The notes under the pieces were generated by a model. The model searched no databases, was not told where the DNA came from, and saw only the letters and a list, made by a program, of their open reading frames with translations. Both the position numbers and the translations under genes were made by a program. A DNA stretch of 64,000 bases from Bacillus sp. DNRA2 (GTDB lineage: Bacteria > Bacillota > Bacilli > Bacillales > Cytobacillaceae), in contig NZ_JABAIT010000013.1 of NCBI RefSeq assembly GCF_012843265.1, positions 57,822-121,821 on the forward strand, written 5' to 3'. Below, in pieces: positions 34,014-43,252 of this stretch (the stretch's first letter is position 1; each line of letters opens with the position of its first letter).

Positions 34014-34542
34014 AAAATCCAAAAATACTGGCGAAGATATTTTTCTTTTTTGTTGATTTTTCTCGTTTTTGTTGGTCATATACGAGCGGAAGTTCCATCA
34101 AGGTTTTCTTTTTTAAATCAGTCAATTCGGATTCAAGTGCTTCCATTTGTGTGGTTAGCGTAGAGATAAGCTCTTGCAGATCTTCTAATTCGCGACGGTG
34201 CTGTAGGAGTTGATAAGTTGTAACGGAATCAGCTTTTCCATTTAGTTTTTGCTCGATATGGTCAATTTTTGAAGCTAATTCTGTCATTGCCTTGTTATTT
34301 TCATTCGCAGTTGTTTTTACCATACCAGTTCGTACCTCTTTTTCTGGTAATGGAGCGATTTCGTGAAGTAGGATACCATTGTTGATTTGACTTTGAATAA
34401 ACTTTAAATAATCGATAGTCTCATTGTTAAACTGATAGTGACCGCGTTCATTGCGTTCCATTTGCAGACCTAATTGCTTAACCCAGCGTTTAATTGTACT
34501 GACAGAAACACCTAACAACTTAGCAACTTCACTTGTGTTCAA
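34012..34542 (-). CDS. racA: Chromosome-anchoring protein RacA
   Basis: 176 residues from TTG 34542, chosen because AAGGAGG lies 8 bases upstream (inside the longer frame from 34563) and B. subtilis RacA also begins MNT. N-terminal MerR-like helix-turn-helix TSEVAKLLGVSVSTIKRWVKQLGLQMERNERGHY, then a coiled coil (about 75-145) and a basic tail KKKNIFASIFGF that may touch the membrane or DivIVA. It tethers the origin region to the cell pole at sporulation. The adjacent gene shares the HTH and reads in the same direction. Confidence 0.85.
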   Translation of the reverse strand: MNTSEVAKLLGVSVSTIKRWVKQLGLQMERNERGHYQFNNETIDYLKFIQSQINNGILLHEIAPLPEKEVRTGMVKTTANENNKAMTELASKIDHIEQKLNGKADSVTTYQLLQHRRELEDLQELISTLTTQMEALESELTDLKKKTLMELPLVYDQQKREKSTKKKNIFASIFGF

Positions 34543-34626
34543 AATGAGATCCTCCTTTTTCATTTAAGCTAGTTCACAGGTACAACATTACCGAATATGG
34601 TTATTTTTCACGTGATATAGGTGTTG

Positions 34627-35955
34627 TTATTTCCAGAATTTCCACCATTTCTTGGTTTCCTTTATTTCTTTTGCGGCTGCACTTGTACGGAAACTAGCCA
34701 CCATATCTTGAAACACGGATTCACGTGTACGAATTTCTTGTTTATAATGCATTCGTTCCTCATGGAGGGTTTCAAGATAGAGTTCTCGATCTTTATTAAT
34801 TGCCTCTACTAAACTGCTTAGTTCATGCTGAGTGGACAATGAAGAATTGGCAATCGAGTTTGAGATTGATCGAAAAGTGTCATTTGTATTCTTTGTTGCC
34901 TTAGCAAAATTTTCTGTTAATGAGGCAATGGTGTCATTCGTATTTTCAGTCGAGACAGCGATTTTGTTGGTCAAGTTTTCGAGAGATTCTGAGGTGATTT
35001 CAGCGGTTGAAGTAATAAAATGAGATAATGTGACAAAGTCTTCGGTTGTATTTTCGGCATTTGCATTTAATTGACTTGTTAATGCTTCAATTGAATCTGT
35101 AGTAGACTCAGTCGTTTCGTTAATGAGATGTGATAGGGTTAATAGGTTGTCATTAGTGTTTTCAGTGGTGGCATATAATTGACCTGATAATGCCTCAATT
35201 GATTCTGAAGTATTTTCTGAGGTAGCGGTAATGATATGTGATAATGTAACGATGTTTTCGGTTGTATTTTCAGCTGTCTCTAGAATCGTTTGCGAGAGCT
35301 CTTGAATATCTGATTTTGTGTTTTCAGCTAATTTATAAATTGAATTCGATAGTGTTTTAACGGTATGCATAGATCCCTTAGAAATCTCTTTTTTTACTTC
35401 CTCAATAACTTCCTTACGTATACCATTTCTGATTTCAGATTTTATGTCACTTAATAGATTTTGCTTATAGGCCTCCATAACATTGAAAAACTCTTCAAGA
35501 TTTGGAAGACCTTGACCTTGTTCGGTGTCAGTTGCGATAGGTCTTGTTATGACAGCAGTTTCAAATTCGACTGTCTGTGACAGCTCATTTTCATTGTCAT
35601 CTGATAATACTGGAATAGGAACAGTTTTTTCGGTGGGTTGAAGTTCAGATTCCGCTGCAGGCTTGACACTTGTGTTTGGCTTTGTCGATTTATTTACTTG
35701 TTCTCGTTTATTTTGTTCTTGTTCTAGTAATATGTCTTTGATTTTTTCCAAACTTGTGTTGTTTTCTCGTAAATTTTTAATCTTAATCAGCTTCGCTAGT
35801 TCTAGGTTAGTATAGTATCGTGCACCTTGCTTAGTTCTAGGAATGGTGAGTAAGCCATCTAAATCCTTTTCCCAACGCTTAATGGTTCCGACAGGGATTC
35901 CAAGTAGTTTGCAGATTTCCTGTATCGTATATGTTTTAATGTTAGGACTTTTCAT
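34627..35955 (-). CDS. MerR-headed coiled-coil protein with nine 18-residue repeats and WWKFW tail
   Basis: 442 residues, 84 bases upstream of racA on the same strand. Residues 1-75 are a MerR-type HTH (YTIQEICKLLGIPVGTIKRWEKDLDGLL). Residues 90-140 form a Pro/Thr/Glu linker. Residues 155-200 are a coiled coil, and residues 211-372 hold nine tandem 18-residue units of consensus ENTxxxIxxLSxxIxxTA. Their hydrophobic spacing 3-4-4-3-4 is one hendecad plus one heptad. The C-terminus ETKKWWKFWK is an aromatic/basic tip like other membrane- or pole-binding tails. The layout resembles an enlarged RacA; a role in DNA anchoring is inference. The RBS is weak (AAAGGG). Confidence 0.75.
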   Translation of the reverse strand: MKSPNIKTYTIQEICKLLGIPVGTIKRWEKDLDGLLTIPRTKQGARYYTNLELAKLIKIKNLRENNTSLEKIKDILLEQEQNKREQVNKSTKPNTSVKPAAESELQPTEKTVPIPVLSDDNENELSQTVEFETAVITRPIATDTEQGQGLPNLEEFFNVMEAYKQNLLSDIKSEIRNGIRKEVIEEVKKEISKGSMHTVKTLSNSIYKLAENTKSDIQELSQTILETAENTTENIVTLSHIITATSENTSESIEALSGQLYATTENTNDNLLTLSHLINETTESTTDSIEALTSQLNANAENTTEDFVTLSHFITSTAEITSESLENLTNKIAVSTENTNDTIASLTENFAKATKNTNDTFRSISNSIANSSLSTQHELSSLVEAINKDRELYLETLHEERMHYKQEIRTRESVFQDMVASFRTSAAAKEIKETKKWWKFWK

Positions 35956-36181
35956 ATTTATGCCAACCCTTTCCCTCTATGATTAATTGTCAGGTAATTT
36001 CATTTTTTAAGCCCCTGTTTTAAATGCTTTAAAATACTATTCAGCACAACCTAGTTAATATTCCTGCCTGATGACAAAACTTCTCAAAACAAGACGAGAT
36101 TCTCCACAAGTTAAAGAAAACCGCAGAATTGCAGAAGGATGTCGGACTATTGAGATGTTTGTCAGAAATAACATTGATAAT

Positions 36182-36230
36182 AAAAAACGCCTTAAGCTCC
36201 AATTAATTGGAAGCATTAGGCGTCTTTTTA
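36182..36230 (-). terminator. Rho-independent terminator after the AbrB-type gene
   Basis: ACGCCTTAAGCTCC pairs with GGAAGCATTAGGCGT around an AATTAATT loop; T run on the minus strand. The 3' end of the gene lies inside the stem. Confidence 0.8.
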
Positions 36231-37321
36231 TTGGAATGAGTGGTTCGTTGAAATAGCCAACGTAAAAATGGGGGAACGGCAAAGTAAATGAATAATAAGC
36301 GGAACATTTGAAAGCCAGCAACAAATGATAAATCCGCTTTAACCTCATGAGCAATAATTCCCATCTGATCCATTCCTCCTGGAGCTAAGCTTAAAAAAGC
36401 AGTAACGACAGAGATTTTGTATATTAAATGAAGCAAATAACTAAACACAAACGAGGCTGTGACCAAGATGATTCCGCTTATTAATGATAGCCATAAGATA
36501 TTTCGATGCTGTTTAAGCTTATCTACCTGAAGAAGCATGCCGATATATACACTGATCATCAGTTGAGACATATCAATGAACGAAACTGGCAATTCAGGTC
36601 CATGTAATCCTGTAAGGTTTAAGCAGATTGTTGCGACAATCGGACCAAGTAAATAGGGAGTAGGAGCATTGGCTTTTTTTCCAAGTATTGCAAACAATAT
36701 AATAGCTGTACAATAGACTAGGACTTCAGGTAAAGAGTTTATTAATTGACTCGCTCCCGATTCCGAACCTAATTTAACGATATTTGATGTTTCTCCCGGA
36801 AAAAAAGGACTAAAAACTAGTAATGGAACGGTAAATATAATCACAAATAAGCGAACTACTTGTAAAAATGTGACGATTGAAACATCTATTCCTTTAGTTT
36901 CTTCAGCAAAATAAACCATTTGTGTTAAGCCACCAGGAATACTCCCAGTTAAAACAGTTGGAAAATTTACACCGGACAGCTTCGCAACGATAAATGCCAA
37001 AAGAAAACATAATAATAAGGTTAAAGTTGTAAATAAGAACATGACGGGTAACTGCAAAGAAATCTCTTTCAGCACCTCTTTAGTAAAAGAAAGTCCTATG
37101 GAATACCCTATAATTAATAAACCAGTATCCCTAATTTTGCTTGGCCAATAAAAACTAACACGAAACAGTTTTGTGAAAATTAAAATGAACGCCATTGGTC
37201 CGAGCAGCCATGGTACTGGTATATGAAGTAAAGAAAAAACTATACCCCCAAAAAGGGCGATAAGAAAAGTAAACAAAAATTGAACAGGTTTTGATTTTAA
37301 ATTAAGCGAAAATATTCCCAT
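36203..37321 (-). CDS. AbrB family membrane protein (PF05145 type)
   Basis: 372 residues with about 10 hydrophobic helices in two similar halves. HIPVPWLLGPMAFILIF and NAPTPYLLGPIVATICL are the paired PxPxxLGP motifs; TGSIPGGLTQMVYFAEE and LSLAPGGMDQMGIIAHE are the paired PGG motifs typical of this family. It may be a transporter (ammonia-monooxygenase-associated/AbrB family); substrate unknown. RBS AAAGGA. Confidence 0.86.
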   Translation of the reverse strand: MGIFSLNLKSKPVQFLFTFLIALFGGIVFSLLHIPVPWLLGPMAFILIFTKLFRVSFYWPSKIRDTGLLIIGYSIGLSFTKEVLKEISLQLPVMFLFTTLTLLLCFLLAFIVAKLSGVNFPTVLTGSIPGGLTQMVYFAEETKGIDVSIVTFLQVVRLFVIIFTVPLLVFSPFFPGETSNIVKLGSESGASQLINSLPEVLVYCTAIILFAILGKKANAPTPYLLGPIVATICLNLTGLHGPELPVSFIDMSQLMISVYIGMLLQVDKLKQHRNILWLSLISGIILVTASFVFSYLLHLIYKISVVTAFLSLAPGGMDQMGIIAHEVKADLSFVAGFQMFRLLFIYFAVPPFLRWLFQRTTHSNKKTPNASN

Positions 37322-37467
37322 ATATCTCCCAATCCTTTCGTTATTTTAGTCTAACACAAGGTTCGAGTGATGTAAGCAATTGAATCATTAGTGACACCTT
37401 AACAGAGGCATATGGTAAAATAAGAGAATATGTGATTGTTTTAGAAGGATAGAATGGTTGTGATGAT

Positions 37468-38112
37468 ATGAATGGTTTTTATCCAGTAAATATTCGGTTT
37501 ACAGATAAAAAAATAGTGATTATCGGTGGAGGAAAGATGGCGGAACGAAAAATTCGATCGTTTCAACATTCTGGAGCAAACCTTGAAATTGTAAGTCCGA
37601 CCTTAACCGAGACGCTTCATAAACTGCTATTAGATTCTGTATTTATATGGAAACAAAAATATTTCTCTAAAGAGGATATAGAAGGGGCTTTCATGGTAAT
37701 AGCCGCAACGAATGAACCAAGAATCAATCAAGCAGTCAAAGAGCATGCATCAGCGAACCAACTCGTTTGTTTATTAGACAACCAGGACCTGTCAGATGTC
37801 CAGTTTCCAGCGATAGTTAGACGTGGGAAATTGATCATCGCAACATCCACATCTGGCGCTAGTCCAGCTTTATCAAAAAAAATTACCGAAAAGCTAGCCG
37901 CTGACTTTGACGAACGCTATGCAAGTTATTTGGATTTTTTACATGTGGCTCGATGCGTAATTTTGAAGCAAGTAAACAATCCCCAACTGAAAAAAGAACT
38001 ATTAACCGAGATTGTTCATGATACATTTCTACATAGTAATCAGCGTTGGGAAGACTTTAAAAAATTATTAATAGGAAGAAATATTGAACTGACTATTAAG
38101 GAGGCAGAATGA
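37468..38112 (+). CDS. sirC: Precorrin-2 dehydrogenase / sirohydrochlorin ferrochelatase-type (SirC/YlnF-like)
   Basis: 214 residues. NAD-binding VIIGGGKMAERKIRSFQHSGA (residues 15-35), then MVIAATNEPRINQAV and the Met8p-like central TSTSGASPALSKKITEKL. It oxidises precorrin-2 to sirohydrochlorin in siroheme synthesis; chelatase activity is possible but not shown. The family is about 200 residues. The stop overlaps a tiny ATG frame of 17 codons (38108 on), probably not a gene. Confidence 0.85.
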   Translation: MNGFYPVNIRFTDKKIVIIGGGKMAERKIRSFQHSGANLEIVSPTLTETLHKLLLDSVFIWKQKYFSKEDIEGAFMVIAATNEPRINQAVKEHASANQLVCLLDNQDLSDVQFPAIVRRGKLIIATSTSGASPALSKKITEKLAADFDERYASYLDFLHVARCVILKQVNNPQLKKELLTEIVHDTFLHSNQRWEDFKKLLIGRNIELTIKEAE

Positions 38113-38204
38113 ACGAGAAGATGAAATCATTATGGCAAAATGAAATTTTCTCTTTATTTTAAGATAATTTTTTATTAAAATGATTATCGTATCCTGTTAA
38201 ATAA

Positions 38205-38244
38205 TAGGTTAGGTGCAGCGATGAGGCTGACCTAGCTTTTTTTT
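38205..38244 (+). terminator. Rho-independent terminator after sirC
   Basis: TAGGTTAG pairs with CTGACCTA across a 14-base loop, followed by eight T. I considered a lysine riboswitch before aspartokinase but saw only this stem. Confidence 0.75.
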
Positions 38245-38381
38245 GATTATTTCAAAAAAATAAGTCCTTGTGGAAAAAACATATGTGCACACACAAAAGA
38301 AAACGCTTGATTCTTTTGGAATAAAAGGTGATAATAAGAAATAAATTTGACATAGACATTACATGAGCAGGGGTTGTTACT

Positions 38382-39743
38382 ATGAAAGTTGTGAAGTTTG
38401 GAGGTTCATCATTAGCATCTGGTGAACAGGTTGAAAAAGTTTTTAATATTGTTACAAGTGATACTGAGCGCAAAATCGTTGTGGTTTCTGCACCAGGAAA
38501 ACGGTTTTCAGATGATATTAAAGTAACCGATCTTTTAATTGCTTGTGCTGAAGAATATATGAAGCATGGCGAAGCAAATGAATTAGTTAATAAAATTGTA
38601 GAAAGATATTCTACTATTGCTGATGAATTAGGGGTTCCATCAGATATAATTAATACGATTAAAGTAGATTTACTGACATTGCTCGAAGGTGATCAAAGTT
38701 CACCAGAACGATATCTTGATGCGATTAAAGCAAGTGGTGAAGATAACAATGCCAAACTAATTGCGGCGATTTTCCAGCATAAAGGGGTCGAAGCTACCTA
38801 TGTTAATCCTAAGGATGCTGGCCTTTTAGTGAGCAACGAACCTGGAAATGCACAAACCTTACCGGAATCCTATCAGCGTTTGCATTCTCTTCGTGATCGC
38901 GATGGAATTGTGATTTTTCCAGGCTTCTTTGGATATAACGAATTCGGTCAAGTGTTAACTTTCTCACGGAGCGGATCAGATATTACTGGTTCTATTTTAG
39001 CCAATGCGGTTAAAGCGGATGTATACGAAAACTTCACAGACGTCGATGCGGTTTATTCGGTAAATCCAAATATTGTTCAAAACCCTAAGGAAATTAAAGA
39101 AATGACATACCGTGAGATGCGTGAATTGTCGTATGGAGGTTTTTCTGTGTTTCATGAGGAAGCTCTACTTCCAGCATTTAGAGCTGGAATTCCAGTAAAT
39201 GTGCGGAATACAAATAACCCAACAGCACCAGGAACTTTCATCGTGAACAAACGAAATGGTTCGACTGGTCCTGTAGTTGGAATTGCCAGTGATGGCGGTT
39301 TCTGCAGCATCTATGTAAATAAATATTTAATGAACCGAGAAATTGGATTTGGTCGTAAACTTTTGCAAATTTTAGAGGATTATGGTTTTTCATACGAACA
39401 TATCCCATCTGGAATTGATGATATTTCAATCATTCTTAGTCAAAAGCAAATGACAAAAGACGCTGAAGAAAAAATCGTTGAACGAATTTACAATGAACTT
39501 CAGGCTGATGAAGTAAAAATTGAACATGATTTAGCGTTAATCATGGTCGTTGGCGAAGGAATGCGTCATAATGTTGGAACAACAGCCCGCGCTGCCAAAG
39601 CGTTAGCGAATGCGCATGTTAACATCGAAATGATTAACCAAGGTTCTTCAGAAGTAAGTATGATGTTTGCTGTTAAAGAAGAATTAGAGAAACGTGCCGT
39701 ACAAGCATTGTATGATGAGTTTTTTGTCGCTGTACCAGTGTAG
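38382..39743 (+). CDS. thrD: Aspartate kinase (aspartokinase III type)
   Basis: 453 residues. Kinase motif VVKFGGSSLASGEQV (residues 3-17), TFSRSGSDITGSILAN, FTDVDAVYSVNP and two C-terminal ACT domains (about 305-450, with VVGEGMRHNVGTTARAA and ANVHVNIEMINQGSSEVSMMF-like sequence). It phosphorylates aspartate for lysine, threonine and methionine; B. subtilis has the counterpart YclM (ThrD), about 454 residues. RBS CAGGGG; a TTGACA at about 38349 may be its promoter. Confidence 0.93.
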   Translation: MKVVKFGGSSLASGEQVEKVFNIVTSDTERKIVVVSAPGKRFSDDIKVTDLLIACAEEYMKHGEANELVNKIVERYSTIADELGVPSDIINTIKVDLLTLLEGDQSSPERYLDAIKASGEDNNAKLIAAIFQHKGVEATYVNPKDAGLLVSNEPGNAQTLPESYQRLHSLRDRDGIVIFPGFFGYNEFGQVLTFSRSGSDITGSILANAVKADVYENFTDVDAVYSVNPNIVQNPKEIKEMTYREMRELSYGGFSVFHEEALLPAFRAGIPVNVRNTNNPTAPGTFIVNKRNGSTGPVVGIASDGGFCSIYVNKYLMNREIGFGRKLLQILEDYGFSYEHIPSGIDDISIILSQKQMTKDAEEKIVERIYNELQADEVKIEHDLALIMVVGEGMRHNVGTTARAAKALANAHVNIEMINQGSSEVSMMFAVKEELEKRAVQALYDEFFVAVPV

Positions 39744-39781
39744 GTTTATTTGAAAATTTCATTAAAAAACAAAGAACAATC

Positions 39782-39810
39782 TTGACTTTATTTCAAGACA
39801 TCTGTAATAA
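39782..39810 (+). promoter_or_regulatory. Sigma-A-type promoter for the proBA T-box leader
   Basis: TTGACT (39782-39787), 17-base spacer, TAATAA (39805-39810), about 20 bases before the leader RNA. Confidence 0.65.
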
Positions 39811-39832
39811 TAGATTCAAATTATCGAACGTT

Positions 39833-40064
39833 GATAAAGGACTAGTAAGCGAGTCATGATGTGACAGAGAGCGGAGTTTAAAAGCTGGAAGACCCGCCAC
39901 AGTAATGCCGCTGAACCTGCCTTTAGAGTCCTATGTTAAAAGCATAGGCGCAAACTGGCGTTATCAGTTTAAGTGGGATGTCAAATACATCCAAACAAGG
40001 TGGTACCACGGAAAACAAAGCTCTTTTCGTCCTTATTTTTAGAGGCGGAAAGGGCTTTTTCTTA
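39833..40064 (+). ncRNA. T-box riboswitch, proline specifier, upstream of proBA
   Basis: Stem I base AGGACT (from 39839) pairs with AGTCCT (near 39927); the AGTAA loop motif follows. Specifier loop GAACCTGCC gives CCT (39916-39918), a proline codon. The T-box AAGGTGGTACCACG is at 39997-40010. The terminator AAAGCTCTTTTCGTCC pairs with GGCGGAAAGGGCTTT at about 40017-40060. Uncharged tRNA-Pro should favour antitermination and proBA transcription. Confidence 0.95.
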
Positions 40065-40165
40065 TGAAGAAAGATGTGTAAAATTTAGGTGATGATGATA
40101 GGACATAGAGGCAAACCTGCCTCTTCAGTCCGTAAACACTGTTTGTATTTCTTGGGGGAACTATT

Positions 40166-41257
40166 ATGGAAAAAAAACGGGTTGTCGTAAAAATAGGAAG
40201 CAGTTCCTTAACCAATTCTAAAGGTGAAATTGATTATGTTAAATTCACCGATCATATTCAGGCCCTTGCAAAATTAAGGGAAGACGGACATGAAATCGTG
40301 CTTGTCTCATCCGGGGCTGTTGCTGCAGGCTTTACAAAGCTTGGTTATCCATCAAGACCTGTGACCTTAAAAGGAAAACAGGCTGCGGCTGCAGTAGGTC
40401 AAAGCTTGTTGATTCAATCGTATATGGAGCATTTAGGAAAATACGAAATCGTTCCTGCGCAAATTTTACTTACACGCAATGATTTCTCGAAAAAGGATCG
40501 CTACCGAAATGCCTATTCCACGTTAACAGAGCTTTTGGAGCGAGGTATTTTGCCAATAATTAATGAAAATGATACGGTCTCGGTTGAAGAGTTAACTTTT
40601 GGTGATAATGATATGTTGTCGGCACTCGTAAGTGGATTAGTTCATGCAGAGCAATTAGTTATTTTAACGGACATTAATGGCTTGTATAGTGATAATCCGC
40701 GCTCCAATCCAGATGCTCGAAAATTTGATTATCTTACTGATGTTACCGACGATATGCTTGCTGTTGCTGGCGGGGCAGGCTCGAATGTGGGGACAGGTGG
40801 TATGCTTTCCAAGTTAATCGCTGCCAAAACAGCATTATCGCTAGGCGTTCGTGTTTTTATCGGACGGGGCAAAGGTGAATCAAAACTACTTGATATTTTA
40901 GAGGGTAATGGCGACGGTACGTATATTGGCAGTGATGAGCTACAGACAGTAAACAATAACAAACAGTGGATTGCTTTACATTCTGCAGTATCAGGACAAA
41001 TTTATGTTGATAAAGGGGCAGAAGAGGCTCTCTTATTTAATGGTAAGAGTTTGTTGCCAGCAGGAATATATCATGTTGATGGTGTGTTCGAGAAAGGTGA
41101 AGTGGTCGAGGTTTATGGTCCTTCAGGCTTACTTGGTAAAGGCGAGGTTTTGTTTTCTGCTGAAGAGTTATCTAAAATTATGGGTAAACGAACAGACGAG
41201 CTGGAAAATTGTGCAGCTGTCGCTGTCATCCATCGTGATAAATGGGTAAAAGCTTAA
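40166..41257 (+). CDS. proB: Glutamate 5-kinase
   Basis: 363 residues. Amino-acid kinase [15 protein letters not shown] (residues 8-22), [37 protein letters not shown], then a C-terminal PUA domain (about 275-363) including [18 protein letters not shown]. It phosphorylates glutamate in proline synthesis. Directly behind a proline T-box; proA follows 15 bases after its stop. Confidence 0.96.
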   Translation: MEKKRVVVKIGSSSLTNSKGEIDYVKFTDHIQALAKLREDGHEIVLVSSGAVAAGFTKLGYPSRPVTLKGKQAAAAVGQSLLIQSYMEHLGKYEIVPAQILLTRNDFSKKDRYRNAYSTLTELLERGILPIINENDTVSVEELTFGDNDMLSALVSGLVHAEQLVILTDINGLYSDNPRSNPDARKFDYLTDVTDDMLAVAGGAGSNVGTGGMLSKLIAAKTALSLGVRVFIGRGKGESKLLDILEGNGDGTYIGSDELQTVNNNKQWIALHSAVSGQIYVDKGAEEALLFNGKSLLPAGIYHVDGVFEKGEVVEVYGPSGLLGKGEVLFSAEELSKIMGKRTDELENCAAVAVIHRDKWVKA

Positions 41258-41272
41258 AGGGGAGGAATGGAA

Positions 41273-42520
41273 ATGAGTGAGGTTAAACAAAAGGGAGCAT
41301 TGGCAAAACAGGCAAGCTTTAAGTTAATTGGTATTTCGACAGAGCAAAAGAATGATGCTCTAGAAAAAATTGCGAAACAATTATTGAAAGATCAAGAATA
41401 TATCATATCCGAAAATCAAAAGGACCTGGAACTAGGAAAACAAAAAGGTTTAGATGATTCAGTTCTTGACCGAATCCTCTTAAATGAGAAAAGAATTACA
41501 GATATGGCCGAAGCAATTGGTCTTCTCGTTAAGCTTGGCGATCCTGTTGGTGAAACCCTCGAATCAATTGAGAAGGAAAACGGCTTACTAATCAAGAAAC
41601 GCCGTGTCCCAATTGGGGTCATCGGGATGATTTATGAGGCGAGACCAAATGTTACGATGGATGCTGCGACACTTTCATTAAAAACAGGTAATGCAGTTAT
41701 TTTACGGGGAAGCTCATCGGCTCGTTTCTCTAATATTGCCTTAGTTCAATCCATTCATCGAGCTTTGGAAAAAACAGATTTACCTTTAGCTGCCGTGCAA
41801 TTGATTGAAGATACAAGTCATGAAACGGCAACTGAGTTGTTCCACTTAAATGAGTACTTAGATGTATTGATTCCCCGTGGCGGTAAAAATTTAATTGATA
41901 AAGTTGTTCGTGAAGCATCCGTCCCTGTCTTGGAAACGGGTGCTGGTAACTGTCATATTTTTATCGATGAAACAGCAGATCCAATCATGGCTGAACGCAT
42001 CGCGATTAATGGTAAAACGCAACGCCCATCAGTTTGTAATGCAATCGAAACAATCCTTATTCATGAAAATTGGTTTGTTAACAATGGCGAAAAACTATTG
42101 AAAGCACTTGATGATCATTCTGTTGAAATTTACGGAGATGAAAAGGTTTGTGCAACGTTTAGTAAAGCGAAGCAAGCAACGGAAGAAGATTGGTATACAG
42201 AGTATTTAGCACTGAAGGTGAGTGTAAAGGTTATTTCAAATGTAGATGAAGCCATTGCACATATTAATCAATATGGTACACGACACTCTGAGGCGATTAT
42301 TACTGAAGATAACGCAAATGCTGAGATGTTTTTAACTAAAGTTGATGCAGCTGCAGTTTATCACAATGCATCAACTCGTTTCACTGATGGATTTGAATTT
42401 GGCTATGGTGCAGAAATTGGCATTAGTACGCAAAAACTGCATGCACGTGGACCTATGGGGTTACCGGCGTTAACGTCTAGTAAGTTTTATATATACGGAA
42501 ACGGCCAAGTCCGAGGATAA
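41273..42520 (+). CDS. proA: Glutamate-5-semialdehyde dehydrogenase
   Basis: 415 residues from ATG 41273, chosen because GGGGAGG lies 7 bases upstream; ATG 41267 is too close. [33 protein letters not shown] and the catalytic Cys in [13 protein letters not shown] (aldehyde dehydrogenase fold). It reduces gamma-glutamyl phosphate. Second gene of the proBA operon, ended at 42528. Confidence 0.97.
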   Translation: MSEVKQKGALAKQASFKLIGISTEQKNDALEKIAKQLLKDQEYIISENQKDLELGKQKGLDDSVLDRILLNEKRITDMAEAIGLLVKLGDPVGETLESIEKENGLLIKKRRVPIGVIGMIYEARPNVTMDAATLSLKTGNAVILRGSSSARFSNIALVQSIHRALEKTDLPLAAVQLIEDTSHETATELFHLNEYLDVLIPRGGKNLIDKVVREASVPVLETGAGNCHIFIDETADPIMAERIAINGKTQRPSVCNAIETILIHENWFVNNGEKLLKALDDHSVEIYGDEKVCATFSKAKQATEEDWYTEYLALKVSVKVISNVDEAIAHINQYGTRHSEAIITEDNANAEMFLTKVDAAAVYHNASTRFTDGFEFGYGAEIGISTQKLHARGPMGLPALTSSKFYIYGNGQVRG

Positions 42521-42527
42521 TATAGGG

Positions 42528-42562
42528 AATAAATGCACCGGTTTTTCGGTGCATTTATTTTT
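42528..42562 (+). terminator. Rho-independent terminator after proBA
   Basis: AATAAATGCACCG pairs with CGGTGCATTTATT, loop GTTTTT, then T tract. Confidence 0.92.
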
Positions 42563-42588
42563 CGTAGAAAAATTACCTAATTGTATTA

Positions 42589-43035
42589 TCAAAATAACGG
42601 AACAGATACCCACTTTTCCTTCAATTCCAAAATCCCCTGTTTACATACACCATACTGAAGCCAAGAGCAGCCCTTACATAAAAAATCTAAATCATCTGGT
42701 TTTACTTTCATCGCGACTAACTCCATTAATTTTGATTTTTGATATTTTTTACCCACCATTAAACCTAAATGGTTCAAAACCTTTATATCCATGGACAAAA
42801 CATGTTTTTGAGAACCAATACTTGCTTCACAGACGCGCTCACCTCGATTTGGACATGCCATGCACGCATTGTCAAAGCCAGCCACTACCGTAATGGGAAA
42901 ATCAAGTTCTTCATCACGAAGTTCGTTAACAATCTCATTCATTTTCACGACAAAATAATCGCTATAGCCCATTCCCTGAAAACCTTGAACACATAAAAGA
43001 TGATGTCCTCTTAAATACAATCTTGTCACCACCAA
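42589..43035 (-). CDS. DUF1284 protein with eight cysteines (probable Fe-S protein)
   Basis: 148 residues from TTG 43035 (AAGGTG about 9 bases upstream; a GTG at 43047 is an alternative). LRGHHLLCVQGFQGMGYSDYF is the DUF1284 signature. ACMACPNRGERVC and LCKGCSWLQYGVC form two CxxC...C groups that look like an iron-sulfur or zinc site. Biochemical role unknown. Isolated gene facing the proA terminator. Confidence 0.82.
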   Translation of the reverse strand: MVVTRLYLRGHHLLCVQGFQGMGYSDYFVVKMNEIVNELRDEELDFPITVVAGFDNACMACPNRGERVCEASIGSQKHVLSMDIKVLNHLGLMVGKKYQKSKLMELVAMKVKPDDLDFLCKGCSWLQYGVCKQGILELKEKWVSVPLF

Positions 43036-43252
43036 TCTAAATTTCACCTTAAAAGTAAACTTTTTATAATTTTAGGTTAACATAATTTTTTCCTAGTTAA
43101 AATCATTATTCAACGACACAATTCCCCACAATATTTTTTGGTATGAATCCAAGAAATTGGAAACAATATTTACATCAAAAGAGCCCCAGTTCTCAAGTTA
43201 ATCCATTTCAATTGAACATATTTGCTCATCATACTCATAAGGAGAGATCTTT

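Noticed and set aside
38108..38161. 17-codon frame overlapping the sirC stop (ATGA)
   Set aside because: Too short, no homologous pattern; likely chance.
38205..38244. Lysine riboswitch upstream of aspartokinase
   Set aside because: A short AGGTGC-like string is present, but the multi-stem lysine aptamer is not seen; the structure is a plain terminator of sirC.
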